Origin: Nocardioides turkmenicus
Lineage (GTDB): Bacteria; Actinomycetota; Actinomycetes; Propionibacteriales; Nocardioidaceae
Assembly (NCBI RefSeq): GCF_011045035.1
Contig: NZ_JAALAA010000001.1
Span: 310,001-374,000, forward strand
Direction: 5' to 3'
DNA: 64,000 nt
The stretch's first letter is position 1. Each line of letters begins with the position of its first letter. The notes below the pieces were generated by a model. The model made no database searches and had not been told where the DNA came from. It saw only the letters and a program-made list of their open reading frames with translations. The position numbers were made by a program, and so were the translations under genes. Positions 25,601 through 39,674 of this stretch are shown in pieces.

Positions 25601-25637
25601 ACTGGCCCGGCACCCCCCGAAGGGATGCCGGGCCAGT
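25601..25637 (-). terminator. Terminator of gltBD
   Basis: A perfect 12-bp stem (ACTGGCCCGGCA and its complement) with a 13-nt loop, 48 bp after the gltD stop. Confidence 0.8.
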
Positions 25638-25684
25638 GGTCGGCACGCCGTTGTGCCTGGGTGCTCAGCCTCGGTGCGTCGGCC

Positions 25685-27151
25685 TCAGGCCGTGAGCTGC
25701 CGGTCCGTCGGGCGGATCGGCGCGGGCAGGTTGGTCGAGCCGGTGAGGTAGGTGTCGACCGCGGCCGCGGCGGCGCGGCCCTCGGCGATCGCCCACACGA
25801 TCAGCGACTGGCCGCGACCCGCGTCGCCGGCGACGTACACGCCGGGGACGGAGGTGGCGAAGGAGTCGTCGCGGGCGACGTTGCCGCGAGCGTCGTACTC
25901 GACACCCAGCTGGGTGAGGAGACCATCCTTCTCCGGGCCGGTGAAGCCCATCGCCAGCAGTACCAGGTCGGCGGGGATCTCCTTCTCGGTCCCCTCCTTC
26001 TCGACCAGCTTGCCGTCGACGAACTCGACCTCGACGAGCCGCAGCGCGCGTACGCGGCCGTCCCCGGTGCCGAGGAACTCCTTGGTGGACACGGAGTAGA
26101 CCCGCTCGCCGCCCTCCTCGTGCGCGGACGCGACCCGGTAGGTCATCGGGTAGGTCGGCCACGGCTGGCCCTCGGGGCGGTCCTCCGGCGGACGCGGCAT
26201 GATCTCGAGCTGGGTGATCGACTCCGCGCCCTGGCGGATCGCGGTGCCGAGGCAGTCGGCGCCGGTGTCACCGCCACCGATGATGACGACGTGCTTGCCC
26301 TCGGCCAGGATCTGGTCGGGGACCGCCTCGCCGAGCGAGGCCCGGTTGGCCTGCGGGAGGTACTCCATCGCCTGGTGGATCCCGTCGAGCTCGCGCCCGG
26401 GGACCGGCAGGTCGCGGCCGACGGTCGAGCCGTTGGCCAGCACGATGGCGTCGTAGCGGTCCTGGAGCTGCGCGCCGGTGATGTCGGTGCCGACGTCGAC
26501 GCCCGCACGGAAGACCGTGCCCTCGCGACGCATCTGCGCCAGGCGCTGGTCGACCTGCGACTTCTCCATCTTGAACTCCGGGATGCCGTAGCGCAGCAGC
26601 CCGCCGATCTTGTCGGCCCGCTCGTAGACGGCCACGGTGTGGCCCGCCCGGGTGAGCTGCTGGGCGGCGGCCAGGCCCGCAGGGCCGGAGCCGATGACGG
26701 CGACCGCCTTGCCGGAGAGCCACTCGGGCGGCTGCGGCTTGACGTGGCCGGCGTCCCAGGCCTTGTCGATGATCGAGACCTCGATGTTCTTGATGGTCAC
26801 CGCGGGCTGGTTGATCCCCAGCACGCAGGCGGCCTCGCACGGAGCCGGGCAGAGACGACCGGTGAACTCCGGGAAGTTGTTGGTCGCGTGCAGGCGCTCC
26901 GAGGCGCCCTCCCAGTCGTTGCGCCAGACCAGGTCGTTCCACTCGGGGATGATGTTGCCCAGCGGGCAGCCCTGGTGGCAGAACGGGATGCCGCAGTCCA
27001 TGCAGCGCGAGGCCTGGGTGTTGATGATCGGCAGCAGGGTCTTGCCGACCTTGCCGGGGTAGACCTCGTGCCAGTCCTTGACCCGCTCCTCGACGGGACG
27101 ACGCGTCGCGACCTCACGGCCGTTCTTCAGAAAGCCCTTTGGGTCAGCCAC
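25685..27151 (-). CDS. gltD: Glutamate synthase small subunit
   Basis: A 488-residue FAD- and iron-sulfur-dependent oxidoreductase that passes electrons from NADPH to GltB. The N-terminal ~140 residues hold the cysteines for two 4Fe-4S clusters (CMDCGIPFCHQGCP and CPAPCEAAC). The FAD fold starts at AVAVIGSGPAGLAAAQQL and the NADPH fold at VVIIGGGDTGADC. With GltB it makes two glutamates from glutamine and 2-oxoglutarate. It lies 68 bp after gltB in the same direction and ends at a terminator. No unusual feature. Confidence 0.97.
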   Translation of the reverse strand: MADPKGFLKNGREVATRRPVEERVKDWHEVYPGKVGKTLLPIINTQASRCMDCGIPFCHQGCPLGNIIPEWNDLVWRNDWEGASERLHATNNFPEFTGRLCPAPCEAACVLGINQPAVTIKNIEVSIIDKAWDAGHVKPQPPEWLSGKAVAVIGSGPAGLAAAQQLTRAGHTVAVYERADKIGGLLRYGIPEFKMEKSQVDQRLAQMRREGTVFRAGVDVGTDITGAQLQDRYDAIVLANGSTVGRDLPVPGRELDGIHQAMEYLPQANRASLGEAVPDQILAEGKHVVIIGGGDTGADCLGTAIRQGAESITQLEIMPRPPEDRPEGQPWPTYPMTYRVASAHEEGGERVYSVSTKEFLGTGDGRVRALRLVEVEFVDGKLVEKEGTEKEIPADLVLLAMGFTGPEKDGLLTQLGVEYDARGNVARDDSFATSVPGVYVAGDAGRGQSLIVWAIAEGRAAAAAVDTYLTGSTNLPAPIRPTDRQLTA

Positions 27152-27219
27152 AGTTGGCCTCCTTCATCCACTTGGCAAGGTCAGCCATGCTGTGCTGAAT
27201 TTTCATGGACTTCGCAAGC

Positions 27220-31776
<4,557 letters not shown>

Positions 31777-32055
31777 CGGGATCTCCCGTCTGTCCGGGCT
31801 CGGGAGCGCACTGTCCGACGCAGCCCAATAGCCCCGGATTTCCGGCTCTGCTTCGAGCCGGGTCCGGAGCGTGGGGATGTTCTGCGACAGGTGCGCGCGC
31901 CCTTGCGGGGATGAAACTGGCAATCTGCAGGGGACAGCGTTGGCCCGCGCGAGTGCGGCTAGGTTACCACTGTGTCACGCGTAGGTTGCGAACGAGGGTC
32001 AAGGGACGGACACCCTCCCGCGGGGCGCGGCTTTGCGCCCAACTTCTGCGTCTGA
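31777..32055 (-). other. gltB leader and lgt-gltB spacer
   Basis: This 279-bp gap lies upstream of gltB and downstream of lgt. It contains a hairpin in the likely gltB leader (CCGGCTC-loop-GAGCCGG at 31841-31862), a possible -10 box TAACCT read on the minus strand at 31966-31961, and a second hairpin near lgt. No known riboswitch was recognised. Confidence 0.4.
32023..32040 (-). terminator. Possible terminator of lgt
   Basis: A short 6-bp GC stem (GGGCGC/GCGCCC, 6-nt loop) 15 bp past the lgt stop. It is weak and has no U-tract. Confidence 0.4.
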
Positions 32056-33036
32056 TCAGGCCTTTGTCGAGGATTCCTCGGCGTCGGTCCCGTTGTCGGT
32101 TCCGGTGTCGGCCCCGGTGTCGGCATCGTCGCCGACGGAGTCCTTCTCGGTGTCGCCCTTGCTGTCGGGGTCGTTCCCGGGGGCCTTGGCAGGATCGCTG
32201 TAGACCTCCTCCTCGACCTTACCCCGACCGGTGAAGGTGGCGTACGCCCACCATGCCGCGGCCAGCACGAACAGGATGATCGACATCCACTCGCTCCAGC
32301 GCAGGCCGAGCACGTCGGCCAGCTGGACGTTGTCGATGCGCAGGGTCTCGATCATGCCCCGGCCGAGGCAGTAGGCCATCACGTAGAGCGCGACCACGCG
32401 GCCGCCGCCGAGGCGCAGCTTCTTCTGCAGGTAGACGATGACGAAGAAGGCGAGGACGTCCCAGCAGAACTCGTAGAGGAACGTCGGGTGGAAGAGGGTG
32501 CCTTCGGGGAACTGGCTCGGACCCTCGGGGTAGCGCGACGGGTCGATCTCCAGGCCCCAGGGAAGGTCGGTGGGCCGCCCGAAGAGCTCCTGGTTGAACC
32601 AGTTTCCCCAGCGGCCGATGCCCATGGCGAGCAGGCAGGTCGGGGCGATGGTGTCCAGCAGCGGGACGATCTTGATGCCCTTGGTGCGGGCGCCGATGAT
32701 CGCGCCCACGGCACCGAGCGCGATCGCGCCCCACACGCCGAGGCCGCCGCGCCAGATATAGAGCGCCTCGACCGGGTTGGCGCCCTCGCCGAAGTAGAGC
32801 TGCCAGTCGGTCATGACATGGTAGATCCGCCCGCCGACCAGGCCGAACGGCACCGCCCACAGCGCGATGTCCTGGATGTCACCGGCGCGCCCGCCGCGTG
32901 CCTGCCAGCGCTTCTCCGAGACCCAGACGGCGACGATGATGCCGAGGATGATCGCGAACGCGTAGCCGCGCAGCGGGATCGGCCCGAGCCAGAGCACACC
33001 TTCGGCCGGGCTGGGGATGGACATCGGGAGCATCAT
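32056..33036 (-). CDS. lgt: Prolipoprotein diacylglyceryl transferase
   Basis: A 326-residue membrane enzyme that moves a diacylglyceryl group from phosphatidylglycerol to the lipobox cysteine of lipoproteins, such as LivK and the SCO1-like protein encoded nearby. The Lgt signature is GIGRWGNWFNQELFGRPT (residues ~138-155), and about seven membrane helices are visible. After residue ~270 comes a disordered tail rich in Asp, Glu, Gly and Thr, longer than in Gram-negative Lgt but common in actinobacteria. The first ATG overlaps the SCO1-like stop as ATGA. It lies at the end of the trp cluster, the same place as in M. tuberculosis (recalled). Confidence 0.97.
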   Translation of the reverse strand: MMLPMSIPSPAEGVLWLGPIPLRGYAFAIILGIIVAVWVSEKRWQARGGRAGDIQDIALWAVPFGLVGGRIYHVMTDWQLYFGEGANPVEALYIWRGGLGVWGAIALGAVGAIIGARTKGIKIVPLLDTIAPTCLLAMGIGRWGNWFNQELFGRPTDLPWGLEIDPSRYPEGPSQFPEGTLFHPTFLYEFCWDVLAFFVIVYLQKKLRLGGGRVVALYVMAYCLGRGMIETLRIDNVQLADVLGLRWSEWMSIILFVLAAAWWAYATFTGRGKVEEEVYSDPAKAPGNDPDSKGDTEKDSVGDDADTGADTGTDNGTDAEESSTKA

Positions 33037-33650
33037 GCGGCGGTTTCTTCCTCAAGAAGGTGGTGGATGTCGTCGGCGAACTGCTTGGGCGAGGTGTTCA
33101 TCGACCACACGACCCGCGCCTCTCCCCCGATGACTGCGGAGACGTGGGTGTCGTGGACCCCGAGATCGTAGCCCCCGCTCGGTAGCCGGTCGGCCTCCCC
33201 GACGTAGAGCCGCATCGACTCGGCCAGGGTGACGATGTCCTTCAGGTCGCCGGTGAGGCCGATGAAGTCGTCGTCGTAGCGCTCGAGATACTTCTCGAGC
33301 ACCTCGGTCGTGTCGCGCGCCGGGTCGGTGGTCACGAAGACCACGTCGACCTTCTGACGCTCGGCGTCGTCGAGCCGGGTCAGCGCGGCGGTCAGGCTCG
33401 ACATGACCAGCGGGCACTCGTCGGGGCACTGGGTGTAGCCGTAGAACACCAGCGTCAGCGGCTTGTCCGCGTCGGTCGCCAGCGAGTACGGCTCGCCGTC
33501 GGTGTCGGTCAGGGCGGTGTCGGAGAGCTGGTACGGGGTGTGCTCCTGCCCGGTCATCGCCGAGGCCGGCGCCTGGCCGGTGCCGGCGGCGCCGCAGCCG
33601 CTGACGACCCCGACGAGGACGAGCAGGACGGTCGATACGAGGAACCTCAA
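33033..33650 (-). CDS. SCO1/SenC-type copper chaperone lipoprotein
   Basis: A 205-residue thioredoxin-fold protein. The N-terminus is a lipoprotein signal (FLVSTVLLVLVGVVSGC) with a lipobox cysteine near residue 19. The copper-binding CxxxC is CPDEC (Cys75 and Cys79) inside YGYTQCPDECP, and the distal His is in LGVHDTHVSAVI. SCO proteins deliver copper to the CuA site of cytochrome c oxidase, or act as thiol reductants. The start is a TTG that overlaps the trpA stop as TTGA; no ATG or GTG fits in frame between that stop and the signal sequence. It is therefore coupled to trpA and overlaps lgt. Confidence 0.88.
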   Translation of the reverse strand: MRFLVSTVLLVLVGVVSGCGAAGTGQAPASAMTGQEHTPYQLSDTALTDTDGEPYSLATDADKPLTLVFYGYTQCPDECPLVMSSLTAALTRLDDAERQKVDVVFVTTDPARDTTEVLEKYLERYDDDFIGLTGDLKDIVTLAESMRLYVGEADRLPSGGYDLGVHDTHVSAVIGGEARVVWSMNTSPKQFADDIHHLLEEETAA

Positions 33651-34440
33651 CGTGCGCGGACTCCCGCGGCCAGGTCCTCGGTCAGGTGCGCCAGCGCCTT
33701 GAGCGCCGCCTGCTCGTCGGAGCGGTTGTCCAGCAGCGTACGCACGAAGGCTGAGCCGACGATGACGCCGTCGGCGTACGCGGCCATCTCCGCCGCCTGG
33801 GCGCCGTTGCTGACCCCGAGGCCGACCCCGACCGGCAGGTCGGTGGTCTGCCGCGTGCGGGCGACGAGCGGGGCGGCCAGCTCGGAGGTCTTGGCGCGGG
33901 CGCCGGTGACGCCCATGACCGCGGTGGCGTAGACGAAGCCGCGGCACTGGGCCGTGGTCATCGCGATCCGCTCGTCGGTGCTGCTCGGCGCCACCAGGAA
34001 GACCTTGTCGAGGTCGCGGGCGTCGGCGGCCTCGATCCACTCCGGCGCGAAGTCGGGGGTGATGTCGGGCGTGATCAGGCCGGCGCCGCCGGCGTCCTGG
34101 AGCTGCTGGGCGAAGCGGTCGACGCCGCGGCGCTCGATCGGGTTCCAACTGGTCATCACCAGGGTCGGCACCCCGGTCGCAGCCACGGCCTCGACGACGC
34201 GGAACACGTCGTCGACGCGTACGCCGCCGTCGAGGGCCTGCTGCACGGCGTCCTGGATCGTGGGGCCGTCCATGACCGGGTCGGAGTAGGGCAGGCCGAT
34301 CTCGATGATGTCGCAGCCCGCCTCGACCATCGTGGTCAGCGCCTCGATCGAGCCCTCCACCGACGGGAAGCCCGCTGGCAGGTAGCCGACCAGGGCGGCG
34401 CGGTCCTCGGCCTTCGCCTTCTCGAACGCTACCGACGTGC

Positions 34441-34444
<4 letters not shown>
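33647..34444 (-). CDS. trpA: Tryptophan synthase alpha subunit
   Basis: A 265-residue TIM-barrel enzyme that splits indole-3-glycerol phosphate into indole and glyceraldehyde 3-phosphate, feeding indole to TrpB. The catalytic Glu is in [11 protein letters not shown] and the catalytic Asp near [31 protein letters not shown] and [11 protein letters not shown] form phosphate-binding loops. It overlaps trpB by 4 bp, as expected for equimolar subunits. No unusual feature. Confidence 0.97.
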
Positions 34445-35685
<1,241 letters not shown>

Positions 35686-35704
35686 GGCTGTATCTGCTCT
35701 CGGC

Positions 35705-36487
35705 CTAGCCTTGGATTCCGGTGAACTCGGCGACCGTGCCTTGCGGGTCGCCATGCTTGACCAGCGCCTCCCCGACGAGGACCGCGCGGGCCCCCTCGGA
35801 GACGTGGCGCTTCACGTCGGTGGCGGTGAAGATGCCCGACTCGGCGACCTTCACCCGGTCCTCGGGGATGAGCGGCGCGAGCCGTCCGAAGACGTCCTGG
35901 TCGATCTCCAGCGTCTTCAGGTTGCGCGCGTTGACGCCGATCAGCTCGGCGCCGAGGTCGACCGCCCGGGCGACCTCCTCCTCGTCGTGGGTCTCGACCA
36001 GCACGGTCAGCCCCAGCTCACGAGCCTGGTCGTAGAGGCGGCGCAGGGTGTCGTCGTCCAGCGCGGCCACGATCAGCAGCGCCAGGTCGGCGCCGGCGGC
36101 CCGGGCCTCCAGCAGCTGGTAGTGCTCGACGATGAAGTCCTTGCGCAGGATCGGCGTCTCGACCGCGGCGCGGACCGCGCGCAGGTCGTCGAGGGAGCCG
36201 CCGAAGCGGCGCTCCTCGGTGAGCACCGAGATCGCGGCGGCACCACCGGCGGCGTACTTCCGGGCCAGCTCGGCCGGGTCGGGGATGTCGGCCAGAGCGC
36301 CCTTGGAGGGGCTCTTCCGCTTCACCTCGGCGATCACGCTGCTGCCCGGCGCACGGAAGTGCGGCATCGGGTCGCGCGGCGCGTCGACGTCGGCCAGACG
36401 GGCCCGCAGGTCCGCCTCCGACACCGTCTCCTGGCGCTTCGCCAGGTCCAGACGTACGCCGTCGATGATCTTTTCGAGCACCGACAT
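35705..36487 (-). CDS. trpC: Indole-3-glycerol phosphate synthase
   Basis: A 260-residue TIM-barrel enzyme that closes the indole ring from carboxyphenylamino-deoxyribulose phosphate. [13 protein letters not shown] holds the first catalytic lysine; [19 protein letters not shown] and [15 protein letters not shown] hold others, and [12 protein letters not shown] the phosphate loop. AGAGG 7 nt before the ATG supports this start; the open frame upstream has no ribosome site. It heads trpC-trpB-trpA, with no trpE, trpD or trpF beside it. No leader peptide with tandem Trp codons was found upstream. Confidence 0.97.
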   Translation of the reverse strand: MSVLEKIIDGVRLDLAKRQETVSEADLRARLADVDAPRDPMPHFRAPGSSVIAEVKRKSPSKGALADIPDPAELARKYAAGGAAAISVLTEERRFGGSLDDLRAVRAAVETPILRKDFIVEHYQLLEARAAGADLALLIVAALDDDTLRRLYDQARELGLTVLVETHDEEEVARAVDLGAELIGVNARNLKTLEIDQDVFGRLAPLIPEDRVKVAESGIFTATDVKRHVSEGARAVLVGEALVKHGDPQGTVAEFTGIQG

Positions 36488-36633
36488 GTTTAAACCTCTC
36501 GTTTCTGGGTATGACCCACGTGCAAAGCCTCTCACCCGAACCGTGACACGCCCGATTTGGCGCCACAGTGCGGGCAGCAACGGCTACTTTGCTTCCAACT
36601 CATCAACACTCGGCTGACTTTGGAGGTCAGGAC

Positions 36634-36978
36634 ATGAGCTACGGAACACCGCCCCCGCCGCCGCCGCAGTACGGCGCGCCGACTCCACCTGGCGGCGCTC
36701 AACCACAGGGCACGTCCGTCTTGGCGATCATCTCCCTCGTCAGCGGAATCGTCAGCGTCCTCTGCTGCTCGATCTTCGTGTTCAACATCGTCGCCGTCGT
36801 CACGGGCCTCCTTGCGCTCAAGGAGATCAACCGCGGCGAGAAGACCGGAAAGGGCATGGCGATGACTGGCCTCATCCTGGGCGCCGTTTTCCTGCTCTTC
36901 GCTGTCATCTACTGGGTCCTCGTAGCCAGCGGAGTCATTCCGTCGCAGTTCGAGTACTCGAGCGGGAACATCAACTGA
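36634..36978 (+). CDS. DUF4190-type small membrane protein
   Basis: A 114-residue protein with a proline-rich cytoplasmic N-terminus (PPPPPPQYGAPTPPGG), then two hydrophobic helices (residues ~27-55 and ~72-100) separated by LALKEINRGEKTGKGMAMTG, the typical loop of DUF4190 proteins. A GGAGG ribosome site lies just before the ATG. The family is of unknown function and often sits near other small membrane genes. It is divergent from trpC and converges on the HGxxPAAW gene across a perfect palindrome. Confidence 0.8.
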   Translation: MSYGTPPPPPPQYGAPTPPGGAQPQGTSVLAIISLVSGIVSVLCCSIFVFNIVAVVTGLLALKEINRGEKTGKGMAMTGLILGAVFLLFAVIYWVLVASGVIPSQFEYSSGNIN

Positions 36979-36991
36979 GCGAAGACGAGAA

Positions 36992-37023
36992 CGAGGCCCC
37001 CGGCGGATCCGCCGGGGGCCTCG
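36992..37023. terminator. Bidirectional palindromic terminator
   Basis: A perfect 32-bp palindrome, with arms starting CGAGGCCCCCGGCGGA, between two converging small-protein genes. Confidence 0.85.
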
Positions 37024-37036
37024 CTGTCTCACAGGC

Positions 37037-37237
37037 TCAGTGTGACTCGACGTTGAAGCCGAGCTTGGCGAGCACGATGAAGAGCAGACCACCGGCGATG
37101 GTGACGGCCACGCCGATCCAGAAGATCAGCCAGCTGATCGGCTCGAGCATCATGGCGACGCTGCCGATGAGGAAGCCGAGGAGGCCGACCGCGACTGCGA
37201 TCCAGGCTGCCGGGGTGTTGCCGTGGCTGGCGGACAT
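37037..37237 (-). CDS. HGxxPAAW family membrane protein
   Basis: A 66-residue protein starting MSASHGNTPAAWIAV, exactly the HGxxPAAW motif, followed by two membrane helices. AGAGGAG lies 7 nt before the ATG at 37237; an upstream in-frame start would overlap the preceding gene with no better site. This family normally lies between the Trp-operon membrane protein and trpC, as here. Its function is unknown, but a link with tryptophan synthesis genes is a fixed feature of the order. Confidence 0.85.
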   Translation of the reverse strand: MSASHGNTPAAWIAVAVGLLGFLIGSVAMMLEPISWLIFWIGVAVTIAGGLLFIVLAKLGFNVESH

Positions 37238-37280
37238 GCGATGCTCCTCTACGAGTTCTCTTTGCTTGGCTGCAGTGTAT

Positions 37281-37832
37281 TCACTGATCACCGGATGTCG
37301 GGTCCCGACCCTCGTCCAACGACTTCCAGACGTCGATCGTGGACTGCTCCTCCAGCGGTTTCCGCTCCGGCCTGGCGTCGCCGGGGGCGTCGTAGCGGCG
37401 GCCCATCTCGGGCCACGAACGAGCCAGGAGCACGGCGGCGACGGCCGCCGCGATGGTCACGACGGCGCCGAGCAGGGCCAGGTAGGGCCACGGGGTCGTG
37501 GTGTGCTCGGTCTCGCCCCAGACGACCTCGGAGTCGATCGCCCGGCCGAGCGCGTCGATCCCGGCGTGGCCGAAGAAGGTGACGATCACACCGATCCCGG
37601 CCAGGCCGGCGAGGGCGGCCACGAGGCGGCGTACGAGACCTCGGGTGACCAGCACCACGCCCCAGGCCGCGAGCGCGACCAGGGCCAGGCCGGTGGTGGC
37701 CGGCGAGTCGTTGAGGTCGGCCGGCATCTGGGCCGGCGCGGTCACCTTCACCCACTCGTTGGAGCCCGCCCAGGCGGCCAGGGCCGCGCCGGCGAGACCG
37801 GCGCCGACGGTGGGGCCGAACGACGATCTCAC
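37281..37832 (-). CDS. Trp-operon-associated membrane protein (TIGR02234 type)
   Basis: A 183-residue membrane protein with about four helices and a polar C-terminal tail ([12 protein letters not shown] onward). Size, helix pattern and position between hisI and trpC match the Trp_oprn_chp family of actinobacteria. It overlaps hisI by 4 bp and is followed by the HGxxPAAW gene. In most relatives trpE lies between hisI and this gene, and here it does not. Function unknown; family membership rests on context as much as on motifs. Confidence 0.8.
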   Translation of the reverse strand: MRSSFGPTVGAGLAGAALAAWAGSNEWVKVTAPAQMPADLNDSPATTGLALVALAAWGVVLVTRGLVRRLVAALAGLAGIGVIVTFFGHAGIDALGRAIDSEVVWGETEHTTTPWPYLALLGAVVTIAAAVAAVLLARSWPEMGRRYDAPGDARPERKPLEEQSTIDVWKSLDEGRDPTSGDQ

Positions 37833-38167
37833 GAGATCAGGCCGGCGTCGAAGCAGGTGTGGTCGCCGGTGTGACAGGCGGGACCCTCCTGGTCGACCTT
37901 GAGCAGGATCGTGTCGCCGTCGCAGTCCAGGCGGACCTCCTTGACGTGCTGCCGGTGGCCGGAGGTCTCCCCCTTGACCCAGTACTCCTGCCGGCTGCGG
38001 GACCAGTACGTCGCCCGACCGGTCGCGAGCGTGCGCGCAAGGGCCTCGTCGTCCATGTAGCCGAGCATCAGCACCTCACCGGTGTCGTGCTGCTGCACCA
38101 CCGCGGGCACCAGCCCGTCGGGGTCGCGCTTGAGCCGGTCGGCGATGGTGGGGTCAAGAGAGCTCAC
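37829..38167 (-). CDS. hisI: Phosphoribosyl-AMP cyclohydrolase
   Basis: A 112-residue zinc enzyme for the third step of histidine synthesis, opening the adenine ring of phosphoribosyl-[24 protein letters not shown] and [16 protein letters not shown] are family hallmarks; zinc and magnesium ligands are in [11 protein letters not shown] and [11 protein letters not shown]. The GTG at 38167 lies 6 nt after GATACT and gives the normal length; the frame stays open for 58 codons upstream without any support. It is separated from hisF by about 9 kb of accessory genes, whereas the two are usually adjacent. Confidence 0.95.
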   Translation of the reverse strand: MSSLDPTIADRLKRDPDGLVPAVVQQHDTGEVLMLGYMDDEALARTLATGRATYWSRSRQEYWVKGETSGHRQHVKEVRLDCDGDTILLKVDQEGPACHTGDHTCFDAGLIS

Positions 38168-38173
38168 ACGTCC

Positions 38174-38179
38174 AGTATC
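38174..38179 (-). promoter_or_regulatory. -10 box of hisI (leaderless)
   Basis: GATACT, 6 nt, GTG. It starts the hisI / Trp membrane protein transcription unit. Confidence 0.5.
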
Positions 38180-38359
38180 CCCACGGCACCCGAGCCTCCG
38201 CACATCCGTCTCTGTAACGAGGTTGCACGGGCACGGCGATTCACCTGTCGCGGCATGCAGACCCATGCAAAGATGCGCACGCAAAACTCGGCCCACCACA
38301 CACCGGGCCGGGTTCCACACTATGACCGTCGCGGTCAACACACACTAGAGGTATAGCGC

Positions 38360-38611
38360 ATGTCTGGTTACACCCCGTCCGAGAAGCCCGGAACCGACAC
38401 CACTGGTCTCGTTCTCGGGATCCTGGTCACCCTGTTCTGCTGCCTGCCGTTCGGCATCGTCGCGATCGTCAAGGCCGTTCAGGGCGATGGCGCGGGCGCG
38501 AAGAAGTGGGCCGGCATCGGTGCGGCCGTCGGTGTTGTGCTCATCGTTCTGTACATCATCCTGATCGCGGTCGGCGCGGTCAGCATGGGTGGTTCGACCA
38601 CCACCTACTGA
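38360..38611 (+). CDS. CD225/dispanin-like small membrane protein
   Basis: An 83-residue protein with two hydrophobic helices. TGLVLGILVTLFCCLPFGIV (residues ~15-34) has the paired cysteines and Leu-Pro-Phe-Gly of CD225/dispanin proteins, with IVKAVQGDGAGAKKW as the loop. A GAGG ribosome site precedes the ATG. Bacterial members have no settled function. The DUF2752 gene starts 17 bp after its stop, so the two are probably one transcript. Confidence 0.7.
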   Translation: MSGYTPSEKPGTDTTGLVLGILVTLFCCLPFGIVAIVKAVQGDGAGAKKWAGIGAAVGVVLIVLYIILIAVGAVSMGGSTTTY

Positions 38612-38628
38612 ACTCTCGTTCGCAAACA

Positions 38629-39036
38629 ATGACACGAGCGCGTGCGGGGCTCGTCCCACTGACCGTCGTGGCCGGTGGGGCGGGCCTCGCGGCCGTCTTC
38701 GTCACAGCTCCCGAGCTCATCGCCTACGTGCCGCCGTGCCCGATCCACGCACTCACCGGCATCGACTGCCCCGGGTGCGGGATGACACGCGGCACGATGT
38801 CGCTGCTCTCGGGTGACGTCGCCGGCGCGATCGACCACAACGCGTTGATGTTCCTGCTGGGGCTGCCGCTGCTCGCGCTGCTCTGGTTCTTCTGGCTCCG
38901 GGATCGAGTCGGCGGCCGTCCAGCACCCGCCTGGGCGCGCTCCCCTGCCGCGCTCTACGCCTGGCTGGCACTGACCGTGGTGTTCACGGTCGTCCGCAAC
39001 CTCCCGTGGCCCCCGTTCGCAGCCCTGGCCGCCTAG
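38629..39036 (+). CDS. DUF2752 membrane protein
   Basis: A 135-residue protein with three hydrophobic helices. CPGCGMTRG at residues 47-55 is the defining motif of DUF2752, a possible metal- or disulfide-binding site. A further Cys lies 10 residues upstream. The ATG has no good ribosome site and may depend on coupling with the dispanin-like gene just before it. DUF2752 and CD225 genes are often neighbours in actinobacteria (general recollection). Function unknown. Confidence 0.82.
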   Translation: MTRARAGLVPLTVVAGGAGLAAVFVTAPELIAYVPPCPIHALTGIDCPGCGMTRGTMSLLSGDVAGAIDHNALMFLLGLPLLALLWFFWLRDRVGGRPAPAWARSPAALYAWLALTVVFTVVRNLPWPPFAALAA

Positions 39037-39233
39037 CGGTGTTGCCGCGCGTTCGGCGGTTTCCCTGCAGTGGCCTGCGATTGGCGTTGACTCGCTGCTT
39101 CGGGCGTGCCAACTTTGCTTTGAAGCCAGAAGCTCTTGTTTCCTCGGGTAGAAATCTTCGTGCTGGATGTGGTTGAACTGCCGACTTTCTGAGGAAGAAG
39201 AGGAGTAGAGATCCACGACTGCACGGGGGGCCG
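39037..39233 (+). other. AT-richer leader of the type VII toxin-like locus
   Basis: This 197-bp gap is less GC-rich than nearby spacers. It contains TTGACT near 39088 with no clear -10 box at the right distance, and GGGGGG just before the next ATG as ribosome site. No repeat or RNA was recognised. Confidence 0.4.
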
Positions 39234-39674
39234 ATGAACGGGTACGAAGTAACGATCGAGGATCTACGACGCACGGCAGGAAAGTACGACGCCGTGCTCG
39301 AAGATCTCGGTTCGTCGAAGATGCCGGAGTCGGCTGTCGGGTCTGATCGGGTCGGCCACGTCCAGGTCGCCGCCTGGTTGAAAGATGTGCTGTCGCAGTC
39401 GAGAGACGCCCAACGCCAGTTGGGGAAGGGACTGGAGTCGCTGTCCGAGTATCTCCGCGACAAGGCGCGAGACTATGAGCAGGCTGACCTCGACAGTGCT
39501 CATCGGATGCAGCCGGGCATCTTCGCAGAAGGCGGTAGCAGCAAGTTGACGCCTTTGCCTGACACCCCGCGGCTGTCTGGGCAACAGCAGCCGTTGCCCC
39601 ATATCTACGGCCGAGACGGCGCCCAGTTCTCCCCATTGACGCCTCCACCGTCCGACGCGTCGACGGCCAGCTGA
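39234..39674 (+). CDS. EspC/WXG100-like type VII secretion protein
   Basis: A 146-residue protein. The first ~90 residues form a helical hairpin like ESX/EspC proteins (VTIEDLRRTAGKYDAVLEDL; LGKGLESLSEYLRDKARD), and directly after it comes YEQAD (Tyr81-Asp85), the YxxxD/E export signal of type VII secretion. The C-terminal 55 residues are Pro/Ser-rich and probably disordered. Such proteins are secreted as partners of larger substrates. Its stop overlaps the next ATG (TGATG), so the two are co-translated. It looks less GC-rich than the his and trp genes. No secretion machinery is encoded in the window. Confidence 0.65.
   Translation: MNGYEVTIEDLRRTAGKYDAVLEDLGSSKMPESAVGSDRVGHVQVAAWLKDVLSQSRDAQRQLGKGLESLSEYLRDKARDYEQADLDSAHRMQPGIFAEGGSSKLTPLPDTPRLSGQQQPLPHIYGRDGAQFSPLTPPPSDASTAS

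Noticed and set aside
31777..31923. Longer gltB N-terminus
   Set aside because: It would put 71 residues before the catalytic Cys; the GTG at 31776 has a ribosome site and leaves the usual short propeptide.
31777..31973. Riboswitch in the gltB leader
   Set aside because: One hairpin is present but no known aptamer core could be matched by eye.
36485..36494. GTTTAAAC 8-bp site at the trpC start as a cloning scar
   Set aside because: A single restriction-like octamer can occur by chance, and its surroundings are natural sequence.
36488..36633. trp attenuator upstream of trpC
   Set aside because: No leader peptide with tandem Trp codons and no alternative hairpins were found.
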